From Terriglobales bacterium (GTDB lineage: Bacteria; Acidobacteriota; Terriglobia; Terriglobales; Acidobacteriaceae): 64,000 bases of DNA. Location: the NCBI GenBank assembly GCA_025936825.1, contig JAICSO010000007.1, positions 124,001 to 188,000 on the forward strand. Direction: 5' to 3'. This document shows, piece by piece, positions 10,593 to 20,172 of the stretch. The position numbers and the translations under genes are program-made. How positions within the stretch are numbered: the stretch's first letter is position 1; the number at the start of each line of letters is the position of its first letter. The notes below the pieces were generated by a model. That model was not told where the DNA came from. It made no database searches and saw only the letters and a list, made by a program, of their open reading frames with translations.

Positions 10593-10814
10593 CTAAGCGT
10601 GAAGCTTAGCCAACAACGCGAGGAACAGGAGAGCGGCGATGAACAGGGCTCCCCAGGCGTTCACGCGCACCAAACGGTGAGTGGCGGGCCAGGGAAACAT
10701 GAGGACGTCGAAGACCGCGACCAGTTTTTCCGGCCAAAGCAGTCCAGCAACTCCGAACGCAAGCGACAGTTGTACTACCAGCGACAGAACCAAGTGGTTC
10801 ATCCTTCGCTCCAA
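10593..10814 (-). CDS. hypothetical small membrane protein
   Basis: 73 aa with two hydrophobic segments. Confidence 0.5.
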   Translation of the reverse strand: MERRMNHLVLSLVVQLSLAFGVAGLLWPEKLVAVFDVLMFPWPATHRLVRVNAWGALFIAALLFLALLAKLHA

Positions 10815-10902
10815 CGCAGCATTTAGGACGGGGAATCCGTTGCAGTCAGTCTAGCGTGAGCGGGAGTAGGTGAGTCAACCGAAAAACGCGCGGAGTGGTG
10901 AC

Positions 10903-11259
10903 TTATGCGTCCTTACGGTTGGTTCCGGCCATCCAGCGGAAGAGCATGTTGACCAGGCTCAGGATGATTCCACCCCAGAAAGCCCAGGCAAAGCTATCCA
11001 CGTGGAATGCGGGAGAGAGAATTACCGAGGCAAGTTCGAGCATAAGCGCATTGATGACCAGCCAAAAAATGCCTAAGGTTAATACCGTAAGCGGCAATGT
11101 GATCAGCTTGAGAAAAGCTCCGAGCGTGGCGTTCACGAGTCCGATGACCAGCGCAGCGATGAGCGCGGCGGCTACCCCCCGCACGTGAAAGCCATGAAGA
11201 AATTGAGCCACCACCCAAACTGCCAGCGCGCTTAACAGCCAGTTGATCAGGTGCCGCAC
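10903..11259 (-). CDS. phage holin family / YvlD-like membrane protein
   Basis: MRHLINWLLSALAVWVVAQFLHGFHVRGVAAALIAALVIGLVNATLGAFLKLITLPLTVLTLGIF is typical of the family. Confidence 0.8.
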   Translation of the reverse strand: MRHLINWLLSALAVWVVAQFLHGFHVRGVAAALIAALVIGLVNATLGAFLKLITLPLTVLTLGIFWLVINALMLELASVILSPAFHVDSFAWAFWGGIILSLVNMLFRWMAGTNRKDA

Positions 11260-11332
11260 GGTTTTCCTCCGAGGTGAGAATTATAGTTCGGCTGCACAAC
11301 TTCCGGCGTTAGGGGATTCTTGGGGCCGCGTT

Positions 11333-11429
11333 TTCTTTGCGCGCTTCGCGAACTTTTGCGGTTAATGTTTTCAGCAAGGCAAGCACCAGAAGTTCTAATC
11401 GCAAAGCACGCAAAGTTCGCAAAGAGAAC
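11333..11429. repeat. period-9 inverted array pair (CTTTGCG.. / CGCAAAGNN)
   Basis: Left TTCTTTGCGCGCTTCGCGAACTTTTGCGGTTAA; right CGCAAAGCA CGCAAAGTT CGCAAAGAG. Confidence 0.75.
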
Positions 11430-11486
11430 TAGACCGCAGCGCCCGCGACAATCGCGGGTGCGCGAACGTAGTAAACTCTCTCGGTC

Positions 11487-12461
11487 ATGGCGCAATTGAC
11501 CTATCTCGACGCGATCCGGCAGGGAATTTGGGAAGAGATGGAACGCGATGCGAGTGTCTTCTGCATCGGCGAAGACATTGGGATTTATGGCGGCGCGTTT
11601 AAGGTGACGGAAGGCTTTATCGATCGCTTCGGGCCGGAGCGGGTGATTGATACGCCGATTGCGGAGTCGGCCATAGTTGGCGCGGCGTTTGGCGCATCGC
11701 TCACGGGCATGCGGCCGATTGCGGAATTTCAGTTCATGGACTTCATTTCATGCGCCATGAACCAGATCAGCAACATGGTGGCGAAGACGCACTACCTTTG
11801 GGGTGCGCCTGCGCCGCTGGTTTTGCGCGGCCCGAGCGGCGGCGGAGTGCACGGTGGGCCGTTCCACTCGCAAAATCCCGAGATGTGGTTTGTGCACAAC
11901 CCAGGCTTGAAGGTAGTGTGCCCCGCGACCGCGTACGACGCCAAGGGGCTGATCAAGGCTTCGATTCGCGACAACAACCCGATTGTGTTTTTCGAGCACA
12001 AGTTCCTTTATCGAAGGATCAAAGAAGACATTCCAGCGGACGACTATGTGGTTCCGATCGGAAAAGCCCGGGTCGCGCGCGAGGGCCGTGACATCACAGT
12101 CATTACGTACGCTGCCATGGTCCATACGGCGATGGAAGCGGCAGAGACTCTGGCAAAGGAAGGAATCGAACTGGAGATCGTCGACCTGCGCACGCTGGCG
12201 CCGCTGGATGGAGAAGCCATTGTCAGGTCCGTTCGCAAGACGAACAAAGTCATTGTTCTGCACGAAGACACGAAGACCGGCGGCATTGCCGGGGAAATTG
12301 CGGCCATCATCAACGAGGAAGCCTTTGAAGACCTCGACGGTCCCGTTGTGCGGATTACCGCGCTGGATACACCGGTACCGTTCTCGCCACCACAGGAGGA
12401 ACGCTTCCTGCCGCATGTGCGTGACTTAATCGAGAAGGCGCGGTGGTTAAAGGCATATTAG
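11487..12461 (+). CDS. alpha-ketoacid dehydrogenase E1 component, beta subunit
   Basis: LTYLDAIRQGIWEEMERDASVFCIGEDIG, GKARVAREGRDITVITYAAMV. Confidence 0.92.
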   Translation: MAQLTYLDAIRQGIWEEMERDASVFCIGEDIGIYGGAFKVTEGFIDRFGPERVIDTPIAESAIVGAAFGASLTGMRPIAEFQFMDFISCAMNQISNMVAKTHYLWGAPAPLVLRGPSGGGVHGGPFHSQNPEMWFVHNPGLKVVCPATAYDAKGLIKASIRDNNPIVFFEHKFLYRRIKEDIPADDYVVPIGKARVAREGRDITVITYAAMVHTAMEAAETLAKEGIELEIVDLRTLAPLDGEAIVRSVRKTNKVIVLHEDTKTGGIAGEIAAIINEEAFEDLDGPVVRITALDTPVPFSPPQEERFLPHVRDLIEKARWLKAY

Positions 12462-12483
12462 TGAGCTGGTGGTTTTGGGTGGA

Positions 12484-12545
12484 GCAGGGCTTCTAGCCCT
12501 GCATTGACCGGCACTTAGGAAGGAGCGGCTTCAGCCGCTGAGGCT
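12484..12545. repeat. composite REP-like hairpins GCAGGGC-TTCTA-GCCCTGC and AGCGGCT-TC-AGCCGCT
   Basis: Two adjacent perfect 7-bp hairpins; a related pair lies inside rsmB. Confidence 0.75.
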
Positions 12546-12632
12546 CACAGGACTCTGCAACTCGTCCGCCTGTAACTGTTTCCGGCGGAACCGCTCTACT
12601 ACTCTTGGGGGACCACTGTTAAGGAGCACAAA

Positions 12633-13199
12633 ATGAGAGGTTTCATTCTAGGAGTAATCGTTACGTTGATTGTTCTGTTCGCTGTGGCCCTCGCGATCGC
12701 CGACCTCGGCTTTCTCCCCACCAGCGCAGATGCCACGCCTCCCGCGTTCGAAACTCGCATGGCGAGCAGTGCGCTCGACGCCTCCATGAATCGCCATGCT
12801 CCGCGAGTGAACAATCCCGTGCCTGTTAACGATGAGAGCCTGATCGATGGCGCGAAGATCTACACCATGAACTGCGCCGTGTGCCACGGGACCATGGACT
12901 ACAAGCCCAGCGCGCTGGAGCACTCCATGTACCCGCCTCCTCCGCAGCTACTACTGGACCCGCTCGACGACCCCGAGTGGCACATCTTTTACGCGGTTCG
13001 CACCGGCGTACGCTATACCGGAATGCCGTCTTGGAGCAAGGCTCTGAGCAACGATGATATGTGGCAGGTGACGGCGTTCCTGTCGCATCTCGATAAGCTT
13101 CCGCCGGCAGTCCAGACCTATTGGAAGAACGCATACGGCGTCGCTCCGCGCTCCGGGGAAGAGCACCACGAGCATGGCGCGCACGAGCATGGGGACTAG
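12633..13199 (+). CDS. c-type cytochrome, membrane anchored
   Basis: N-terminal TM; CAVCHG heme motif and downstream Met ligand candidate TGMPSW. Confidence 0.87.
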   Translation: MRGFILGVIVTLIVLFAVALAIADLGFLPTSADATPPAFETRMASSALDASMNRHAPRVNNPVPVNDESLIDGAKIYTMNCAVCHGTMDYKPSALEHSMYPPPPQLLLDPLDDPEWHIFYAVRTGVRYTGMPSWSKALSNDDMWQVTAFLSHLDKLPPAVQTYWKNAYGVAPRSGEEHHEHGAHEHGD

Positions 13200-13433
13200 C
13201 ATTTCAGCAGTGGGCACTCAGACAAAAACGACGAGTGCTGGAACTCGAGGCAATACCTTCGGGGCGTTAGCGGTTGAATTCCTATAACCGGGCTCTTTCA
13301 TGGCTGAATGCTGATTGCTGATTGCTCAGCAGCCGGCAATCCTCTTCTCGCGCAACCATCGCCTTGCCCTTCGCTATAATGACTGTTTGCGCTTGGCTCA
13401 GCTCCCCAGTAAGAGCCACCCTGGAAGGAACCC

Positions 13434-14756
13434 ATGGCTACCGATATTGTGATGCCCCAGATGGGCGAGTCCATCGTTGAAGGAACCATTACCAAGTGGC
13501 TAAAGAAGCCCGGAGACAAGATCCAGCGGGATGAGCCGCTGTTCGAGATCTCCACCGACAAGGTGGACGCGGAAATCCCAGCGCCGGCTTCCGGTGTGCT
13601 GCAGGAAATCAAAGTCACGGAAGGCACCACGGTCCAGGTGAATACGGTTGTGGGCACGATCTCTTCGGACGGCGAGGGTGCTGCGGTGAAGACCGCTCCT
13701 GCGGCCGAAAAGAAAGCTGCTCCCGCACCTGCAGCAAAAGCAGCGGCTCCGGCACCCGTACCCCCGCCTGCTGCTCCGGCTGCGGCCAAGCATGAGGTTG
13801 AAGATCACGCACGGTCATCACCCCTGGTACGCAAGATTGCCCGCGAGCACAACGTCGACCTTGGCCAGGTAAAAGGCAGCGGGCTGGGCGGAAGAATTAC
13901 GAAAGAAGACATTCTAGCGTTCATTGAGGGGCAGGAGTCGAGTGGGGCCGAAGCGGCGCGCGTCGCGGCAAGTCCGGCAACATCGCAGCCGGGCGAGGGC
14001 GCCCGGCCCTCCATAGCCCCTACCGCTCCGCGGCCGCCAGCACCCAGCATTCCCGGAGAAGTGGTTCCGATGACCAACATGCGACGCATCATCGCGCAGC
14101 GCATGATCGAGTCACGGCGCACCAGCGCGCACGTCCATTGCATGTTCGAGGTGGACCTGACGCGCATCGTGAATTTGCGAAATAAGCTGAAGTCAGGCTT
14201 CGAGCAGCGCAATGGCGCCCGGCTCACGTTTATGCCGTTCTTTGTTCGTGCAGCAATTATCGCGTTGCAGCAGTTCCCGATCGTGAATGCTTCGATGGAA
14301 GGCGACAGCATCCATTATCACAAGCACGTGAACGTCGGCATCGCGGTGGCGCTTGATTGGGGACTCATCGTTCCCGTGCTCAAGAATGCCGACGAACTCA
14401 ATTTCCTTGGCCTGCAGCGCGGCATCACTGACCTCGGCGAGCGCGCCCGCGGCAAGAAGCTGAAGCCGGAAGAAGTGGAAGGCTCAACCTTCACCGTGAC
14501 CAATCCCGGCCAGTTTGGCGCGGTGTTTGGACTGCCAATCATCAATCAGCCGAATTCGGCGATCATGGGCGTGGGTGGCATCACCAAGATGCCGCTGGTC
14601 GTCACCGACAAAGACGGCGCAGACTCGATCGCCATTCGATCGGTGGTGCACCTGACGCTCGGCTACGACCACCGCCTGATTGACGGCGCCGTCGCCGACC
14701 AATTCATGGCGTTGGTGAAGAAGACGCTGGAAGGTTGGAGCGAGGACGTAGGGTAG
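13434..14756 (+). CDS. 2-oxoacid dehydrogenase E2 (dihydrolipoyl acyltransferase)
   Basis: Lipoyl domain EISTDKVDAEIPAPASG, E3-binding domain, catalytic HRLIDGA. Confidence 0.93.
   Translation: MATDIVMPQMGESIVEGTITKWLKKPGDKIQRDEPLFEISTDKVDAEIPAPASGVLQEIKVTEGTTVQVNTVVGTISSDGEGAAVKTAPAAEKKAAPAPAAKAAAPAPVPPPAAPAAAKHEVEDHARSSPLVRKIAREHNVDLGQVKGSGLGGRITKEDILAFIEGQESSGAEAARVAASPATSQPGEGARPSIAPTAPRPPAPSIPGEVVPMTNMRRIIAQRMIESRRTSAHVHCMFEVDLTRIVNLRNKLKSGFEQRNGARLTFMPFFVRAAIIALQQFPIVNASMEGDSIHYHKHVNVGIAVALDWGLIVPVLKNADELNFLGLQRGITDLGERARGKKLKPEEVEGSTFTVTNPGQFGAVFGLPIINQPNSAIMGVGGITKMPLVVTDKDGADSIAIRSVVHLTLGYDHRLIDGAVADQFMALVKKTLEGWSEDVG
13988..14007. repeat. REP-like hairpin GCCGGGCG-AGGG-CGCCCGGC inside the E2 linker
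   Basis: Perfect 8-bp inverted repeat; same core occurs at 42911, 46346 and 63425. Confidence 0.7.
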
Positions 14757-14775
14757 TTGGGGCGCGAGCCTCAGT

Positions 14776-16452
14776 TCACCACGAGAGTTCTATCAGCGAC
14801 AATCCTTGCCGGGGCAAGTCAAAGCTGAGGCGAGTCTGGCCGTGATCGACCGCAATCCAGTGCGGCGAAGTCAGCAACTGCAACTGTCCCGCTGATTCCA
14901 ACTGCTTGTATTGATCCTGCGTGGGTGGTTGGGGCGAGCCCATGGCTTTCCATATCGCGTAAGGATTGCTGTGGTCGGAATCGACGCGGAAATGCTGCAG
15001 CAGGGCGTGCTGCGCGTCTTTGGGCAGGCCGTCGATTGTCAGTTCGATCGATGCCGGCGGCACAGTGACATCGTCGTCATGGTAATTCCACACGAGAATC
15101 TGCACACCATGATCGCTGCGCGCGGCGATGACGCGGATATCGGGATTCGCACGTACACCGTCGTTCACGACCTGCTCCGTGTTCAGAGCGGCAGGATCAC
15201 TCACATCGAGGCGTTCGTTCGCGAGCAGGCCTAGCATCCGAAACAGGTTGAAAATCGGTTTATCGACTCCGTTATTTGCCAGTTCGCGATATCCGACGAA
15301 GTAGGGCTGGTTTTCGAATTCAAACGCCCAGGTGACGATCCCTTCGAGCTTCACGTGCTGGCGTTCCGCTAACGCGAGCGTGTGGCTGATGGCGTCGGCA
15401 GTGTATGCGGCATAGAGCGGGATGTTGCGATATCCAAAGCGAGGATCGCGCTGCGGAGTACAGGCGGCACATCCGTCGGGATCGAACTCGCCAAGAATGA
15501 TGGGAGTGTTTCGCCATTTAGGCGATGCCGCCACGATCTTGAACCCGCGCTCCACCGCTTTAAGCTGTGTGGAGAGGCCCATCTGCTGATGGCCTTCCTG
15601 CCATGCGGGCGCGCCTTTCGGGTGATAACTGATGAATTCGAGAGGAGAGCCTTGCTTGCCGGTGGCGTAGTTGCGGCCAGTGTCGCAGTGCTGCAGGAAC
15701 TCGGTCAGGAATTGCGCCGAGCGCTCAGAGATTCCGGTCGCATCCGGCCCGCCGACTTTTGCGCCGGGAATGGCACGGAGCACAGCGTCGACGGAGTAGT
15801 CGTAAAGCTTGAAATACTCCTCGTGCGTGCCCTTCCAATATTCGATGTCGGGCTCATTCCAGACTTCCCAGAGCCAGGTCTTCACCTCGGCGTCGCCATA
15901 GCGCTCGCGCAGATGCTTAGCAAATTGGAAAACCAGTTCCGACCACTTGTTGTAGTCCTTCGGCGGATAAGCCCATCCGGTGAAGATGGAGCCGTTGGGA
16001 AAATTGTGACGATACGGTTCCGGATGAGTGGAGAGCGCCTCGGGCATGAATCCGATTTCGACCAAGGGCTTCAGACCGGAGTCATGGAAGGTGTCGAAGA
16101 TGTGGTCGATGATTTTCCAGTCGTAAACGGGCTTCCCGTTTGCATCTTCGGTGTAGGCGTTGGTGGATCCCCATTTTAGAGAGGGAGAGCCATCGCCGGT
16201 GGTCAGAATATTATGCACGCGGATGTACGCGGGAGTGGGGCTGAGGCCGGCGATCTCGTGCAGCAGCTTCTGTCCGTTCGGAGCGTAAGTGTAGTTGGGC
16301 TCGTCGTAGCCGAAAAAGTTCCACGAGGTGGGGAACGTGCCGGCGGGCCGATCGGCGTGGACCTGAATGGAGACGGGAGTGGGCTGGGCAAGCAGGGTTG
16401 CGGCAGTTGAGAGAAGAATTCCCAGCGCAATCCATTTCCACGAGCGGATCAT
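14776..16452 (-). CDS. glycoside hydrolase family 39-like (beta-xylosidase) secreted protein
   Basis: MIRSWKWIALGILLSTAATLLAQ signal; WLWEVWNEPDIEYWKGTHEEYFKLYDY; track N-terminus 5' of 16452 is translated repeat. Confidence 0.82.
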   Translation of the reverse strand: MIRSWKWIALGILLSTAATLLAQPTPVSIQVHADRPAGTFPTSWNFFGYDEPNYTYAPNGQKLLHEIAGLSPTPAYIRVHNILTTGDGSPSLKWGSTNAYTEDANGKPVYDWKIIDHIFDTFHDSGLKPLVEIGFMPEALSTHPEPYRHNFPNGSIFTGWAYPPKDYNKWSELVFQFAKHLRERYGDAEVKTWLWEVWNEPDIEYWKGTHEEYFKLYDYSVDAVLRAIPGAKVGGPDATGISERSAQFLTEFLQHCDTGRNYATGKQGSPLEFISYHPKGAPAWQEGHQQMGLSTQLKAVERGFKIVAASPKWRNTPIILGEFDPDGCAACTPQRDPRFGYRNIPLYAAYTADAISHTLALAERQHVKLEGIVTWAFEFENQPYFVGYRELANNGVDKPIFNLFRMLGLLANERLDVSDPAALNTEQVVNDGVRANPDIRVIAARSDHGVQILVWNYHDDDVTVPPASIELTIDGLPKDAQHALLQHFRVDSDHSNPYAIWKAMGSPQPPTQDQYKQLESAGQLQLLTSPHWIAVDHGQTRLSFDLPRQGLSLIELSW

Positions 16453-16537
16453 AGTTATCTCCAGCTTTGGTGGTGCCGTCCGCTGAAGCGGATTCCGGTC
16501 TTTCAGTTCGCTATCCCGCCACTTACGTGGCGGTTTT

Positions 16538-16611
16538 CTTTGCGTCCTTTGCGCGCTTTGCGGTTGCAGTCTCAAAAACTCCTAACCGCAAAGTACGCGA
16601 AGGTAGCGAAA
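16538..16611. repeat. period-9 inverted array pair: CTTTGCGTC CTTTGCGCG CTTTGCGGT ... ACCGCAAAG TACGCGAAG GTAGCGAAA
   Basis: Direct reading of units. Confidence 0.85.
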
Positions 16612-16662
16612 GACAGCCACTGGATTCCCGTTATTTCGCAAAAACTCAGCCAGAGTGCCTGG

Positions 16663-17364
16663 TCAGCGCTTCACCTGCACCACGCTTCCATCTTTTCCCA
16701 CAAATGCGGTTTCTGCCAGACCGATGAACAGCCCATGTTCAACGACACCTGGGATCTCGTGAAGCTTGGCGTTCAGCGCGGCGGGATCGGCGATCTGCCC
16801 GAAATTGCAGTCAAGGATGTGATGGCCCTCATCAGTGACGTAGATGCTGCCGTCCTTGTGCTTGCGCAAGGTGACTTGCGCGCCGAGGGCTTCAATGCGG
16901 CGCTGCACCAGCGCCTCGGCAAAAGAGATCACTTCGACCGGTAGAGGGAACCTGCCCAGGTGTGCCACCAGCTTCGTCGATTCAGCCACCACCACGAATC
17001 GCTTCGATGCAGAGGCAATTACTTTTTCCCGCAACATCGCGCCACCGCCACCCTTGATGAGATTGAGACGCGGATCGATCTCGTCGGCGCCGTCAATGTC
17101 GATGTCGATGACGGGGTTTTCGTCCAAGGTGGTGAGTGGAATTCCGAGTTGCTCGGCGAGTTGCTTCGTTGCCTGCGACGTCGGAATCCCGACGATCTTC
17201 AGGCCGGTGCGCACGCGGTCCGCCAGAAATTGAATGGCGAAGGTTGCCGTGGAACCGGACCCCAGGCCGACGATGTTGCCAGATTCAACGAGTTGGACTG
17301 CGGCACGAGCGGCGGCCTGCTTTTCGGAATCGCGAGATCTTTGGGTATCGGGTTGAGCGCTCAT
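16663..17364 (-). CDS. rpiA: ribose-5-phosphate isomerase A
   Basis: VGLGSGSTATFAI, DGADEIDPRLNLIKGGGGAMLREKV. Confidence 0.95.
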   Translation of the reverse strand: MSAQPDTQRSRDSEKQAAARAAVQLVESGNIVGLGSGSTATFAIQFLADRVRTGLKIVGIPTSQATKQLAEQLGIPLTTLDENPVIDIDIDGADEIDPRLNLIKGGGGAMLREKVIASASKRFVVVAESTKLVAHLGRFPLPVEVISFAEALVQRRIEALGAQVTLRKHKDGSIYVTDEGHHILDCNFGQIADPAALNAKLHEIPGVVEHGLFIGLAETAFVGKDGSVVQVKR

Positions 17365-17368
17365 TCTC

Positions 17369-17461
17369 AGCTATTAGCTCTTAGCTGTTAGCTCTTAGCT
17401 GTTAGCTCTTAGCCAAACCCAAATCAGGTCGCTAAAAGCTAAGAGCTAAAAGCTCAGAGCT
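17369..17461. repeat. heptamer inverted array pair: (AGCTVTT)x6 ... GCTAAAA GCTAAGA GCTAAAA GCTCAGA
   Basis: Six left and four right 7-nt units around an ~20-nt spacer, between rsmB and rpiA. Confidence 0.93.
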
Positions 17462-17483
17462 GCAGAGGCGAACGGATATTGTG

Positions 17484-18884
17484 TCATAACTCTCGTTGAA
17501 GAAGGGCGGCGAAGAAACCGTCGCAGGGGTGGACGCCGGGGATCGTGCGGAGGTATGGCCCTCGAATCAGCGAATCGGGGTCACACAGGAGGGTGCCTTG
17601 CTTGCGGGGCAGCCGATCTCGGATGTCGAGAACGCGGAAGGATTGGCTAGCGTGCAACACCTGGTCGACGACGGCCTCGTTCTCCTCCGGCTCCAGCGAG
17701 CAGGTGGAGTAAAGGATCTGTCCTCCGGGAGCGAGGTTCTGGGTCGCCGCGGTGAGGATTTCAATCTGGTAGGCCTGCAAGCGGGAAATATCCTCCGGCT
17801 TCAATCGCCACTTGATTTCTGGATTGCGGGCCAGCGTGCCGGTGCCAGTGCACGGCGCATCGACGAGGATGCGGTCGAACTGCGTCGCGAAGGGCATCGT
17901 TCGGATATCGCCGGCGATGACGTGAACGTTGGGTAAGGGCACTAGTCTCCTCATCAGCGCTGCGCGTTGTGGGTGAAGTTCCATTGCTATAACAGTTGAA
18001 TCGAGATTTTGTTCGGCGATGATCCGGGTCTTTCCGCCCGGCGCCGCGCAGCAATCGAGGATGCGCTGCCCGTGGCCGAGCAGCAACGCAATCAACTGGG
18101 ATCCCTCGTCTTGGATCACAAGCTGCTTCTCGCGAAACGCGCGAGTGCGTGTCAGGTCTCCGCGAACAACGGTGTACGCCTGCTTGAGTAATCGGCCCGG
18201 TTCGATTCCGACCTCCTCGTTGGCTAGCTCTTCAACCAGCTCTCTGTCGGCGCGGATTACCGTATCCGGTGCCGACTGGTCATACGCACAAATGGCCTGC
18301 GCGGTCTCCGTGCCATAGGCTTGCTCCCATCTTTGCACCAGCCACCCTGGATGGGTCTCCAAAGCACCGCCATTCCGAGCGGCAGGAGACTGCCCTGCTC
18401 GGGATGACAGGGTGGGAGATTTGGGATGGATCTTTCGCAGTACCGCGTTCACCATCCCTGCCGCCGAGCGCTTGCGCGCTTTCTTCACCAATTCCACGCT
18501 TTCGTTGATAGCGGCGTGTGCGGGAATGCGATCTAGAAACAGCAACTGATAAGTCCCGATCCGAAGCGCGGTGATCACTTCTGCATCAAGTTTGGATAAA
18601 GGATCTTTCCGGGAGGGCCTGGCTTCGAGCCGGGCCGGAAAAGTTGCAGAGTTGGCGGCTGCTTTAGCCGCTGAGGGGCGCTGACTAACATGCGCCGCGA
18701 TCTGCTCGTCCAGCACACTGCGCCAGCGCAGCACGCCCATGACGATTTCCGTCGCGAGACCGTGATCGGCAGGAGAGAGTTTGGCCACGCGCGAGGAATG
18801 CAGCAGCTCCGATGCATACGCATCACTCGTCTCAACCCTCAGCAGGATGTCGAACGCCGCCGCGCGGGCGGGAGAAACAGGCAT
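17484..18884 (-). CDS. rsmB: 16S rRNA (cytosine-967-C5)-methyltransferase
   Basis: NusB-like N-terminus; LDCCAAPGGKTRIIAE, VDAPCTGTGTLARNPEIKWR, YSTCSLEPEENE. Confidence 0.92.
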   Translation of the reverse strand: MPVSPARAAAFDILLRVETSDAYASELLHSSRVAKLSPADHGLATEIVMGVLRWRSVLDEQIAAHVSQRPSAAKAAANSATFPARLEARPSRKDPLSKLDAEVITALRIGTYQLLFLDRIPAHAAINESVELVKKARKRSAAGMVNAVLRKIHPKSPTLSSRAGQSPAARNGGALETHPGWLVQRWEQAYGTETAQAICAYDQSAPDTVIRADRELVEELANEEVGIEPGRLLKQAYTVVRGDLTRTRAFREKQLVIQDEGSQLIALLLGHGQRILDCCAAPGGKTRIIAEQNLDSTVIAMELHPQRAALMRRLVPLPNVHVIAGDIRTMPFATQFDRILVDAPCTGTGTLARNPEIKWRLKPEDISRLQAYQIEILTAATQNLAPGGQILYSTCSLEPEENEAVVDQVLHASQSFRVLDIRDRLPRKQGTLLCDPDSLIRGPYLRTIPGVHPCDGFFAALLQREL

Positions 18885-19033
18885 GGAGAGATTCTAGATG
18901 GATTGGATGAATCGCGAGGTACGCTGTCGGTTGCGAAAGGACGAGAAGACTAGGCTTCTGGGTGATATCACCCTTACCGCGCAATCTTCTATATACTCGG
19001 GCAGCATTCCGTTTTCCAACTTCGCGAGGAATC

Positions 19034-20170
19034 ATGACCACACGTCCCGTATATATGACTTTGTTCTTGCTTATTGCGTCTGTGTGCGCGAGTGCTCAGG
19101 TTGTGGACACTACCATTTGTGACATTCTGGCCAACCCGCGTTCCTTTGATGGAAAGACAGTCCGAGTTAAATCGACGGCAAGCGCGGGCTTCGATGAGTT
19201 CATCTTGAAAGATGCGTCCTGCAATCAGCCGATCAATGCCGTTTGGCTCTCCTACCCGGAGGGGACCAAAGCCAAAGCAGGCCCTCTAGCCTTAATCGCG
19301 GTACAGGCTGCGCGCAACCTTGCTGTGCCGGCAACTCAAGTTCAGCACACCCCGGTGAAACTCGAAAAGAACAAAGACTTCAAACAATTTGATTCACTGC
19401 TTTCAACGGCGCACAAAGGTGGTGGCATGTGCCTTGGCTGTGGCCGTTACACAGTAAGCGCCACATTTGTCGGCCGGCTGGACGGCGTAGATCGTGCCGG
19501 CATTATTCGCGATGCGAGCGGCAAGATCAGCGACACTGCCGGATTTGGGAATCTCAGCCTATATCGAGCTCGTTTGGTACTGCAAAGCGTAGCCGATGTC
19601 ACTCCTCATGAGATCGACTACTCTGCCAATACTGCAGCTAAGGACGACAGCGTCAACGAAGGTCAAAGTGGAGACCCCGTCGCCTCGACCCGTCAGGCAG
19701 CCAAGGCGTTCGGCGTGGAAAGCGACGCCGGCAAACAGCTCGAGAGGGCTGCCGCCGCTTATGGGAACGAAGGCGAAGACAACGGAGTAAACGTAGGCTT
19801 CGGGTCCGCCAATGAAATTCCGAAGAATGATGGATCGAAAGGCGACAAAGACTCGCCCGATGGCTTGTTGCTCAACTGTACCTTCGACATGGACCGATTG
19901 AAAGGGGATGCACTCTCTCGAGCGATGGCACACGTCGGAACGCACATCGCGGACCTTCGCGACCCGTCGCCCGCGTTGACGAGCTACGAGCTTGAGTATC
20001 GCGCCTGGATGACAACCATTCTTAGCGCGCTTGCCTATAAGCAAAAAACCCTTACAGCGCCCGGAGGATACTTGCTCTGGAACTCCGGCTGGCCGGCGGC
20101 AGAGCGACAAAAGTCGGTCGACGACGGACTAGCAAGCTTTCTGACGAACTGGGCCAGTCTAAAGAAGTAG
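19034..20170 (+). CDS. hypothetical secreted protein
   Basis: ATG at 19034, signal-like MTTRPVYMTLFLLIASVCASAQ; CX2CGR motif; no recognised domain. Confidence 0.65.
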   Translation: MTTRPVYMTLFLLIASVCASAQVVDTTICDILANPRSFDGKTVRVKSTASAGFDEFILKDASCNQPINAVWLSYPEGTKAKAGPLALIAVQAARNLAVPATQVQHTPVKLEKNKDFKQFDSLLSTAHKGGGMCLGCGRYTVSATFVGRLDGVDRAGIIRDASGKISDTAGFGNLSLYRARLVLQSVADVTPHEIDYSANTAAKDDSVNEGQSGDPVASTRQAAKAFGVESDAGKQLERAAAAYGNEGEDNGVNVGFGSANEIPKNDGSKGDKDSPDGLLLNCTFDMDRLKGDALSRAMAHVGTHIADLRDPSPALTSYELEYRAWMTTILSALAYKQKTLTAPGGYLLWNSGWPAAERQKSVDDGLASFLTNWASLKK

Positions 20171-20172
20171 GG

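Noticed and set aside
16453-16575. N-terminal extension of the GH39-like ORF
   Set aside because: Translated from the period-9 repeat arms; the signal peptide starts at 16452.
17369-17461. Possible CRISPR array
   Set aside because: Units are 7 nt, contiguous and without unique spacers; no cas genes in the window.
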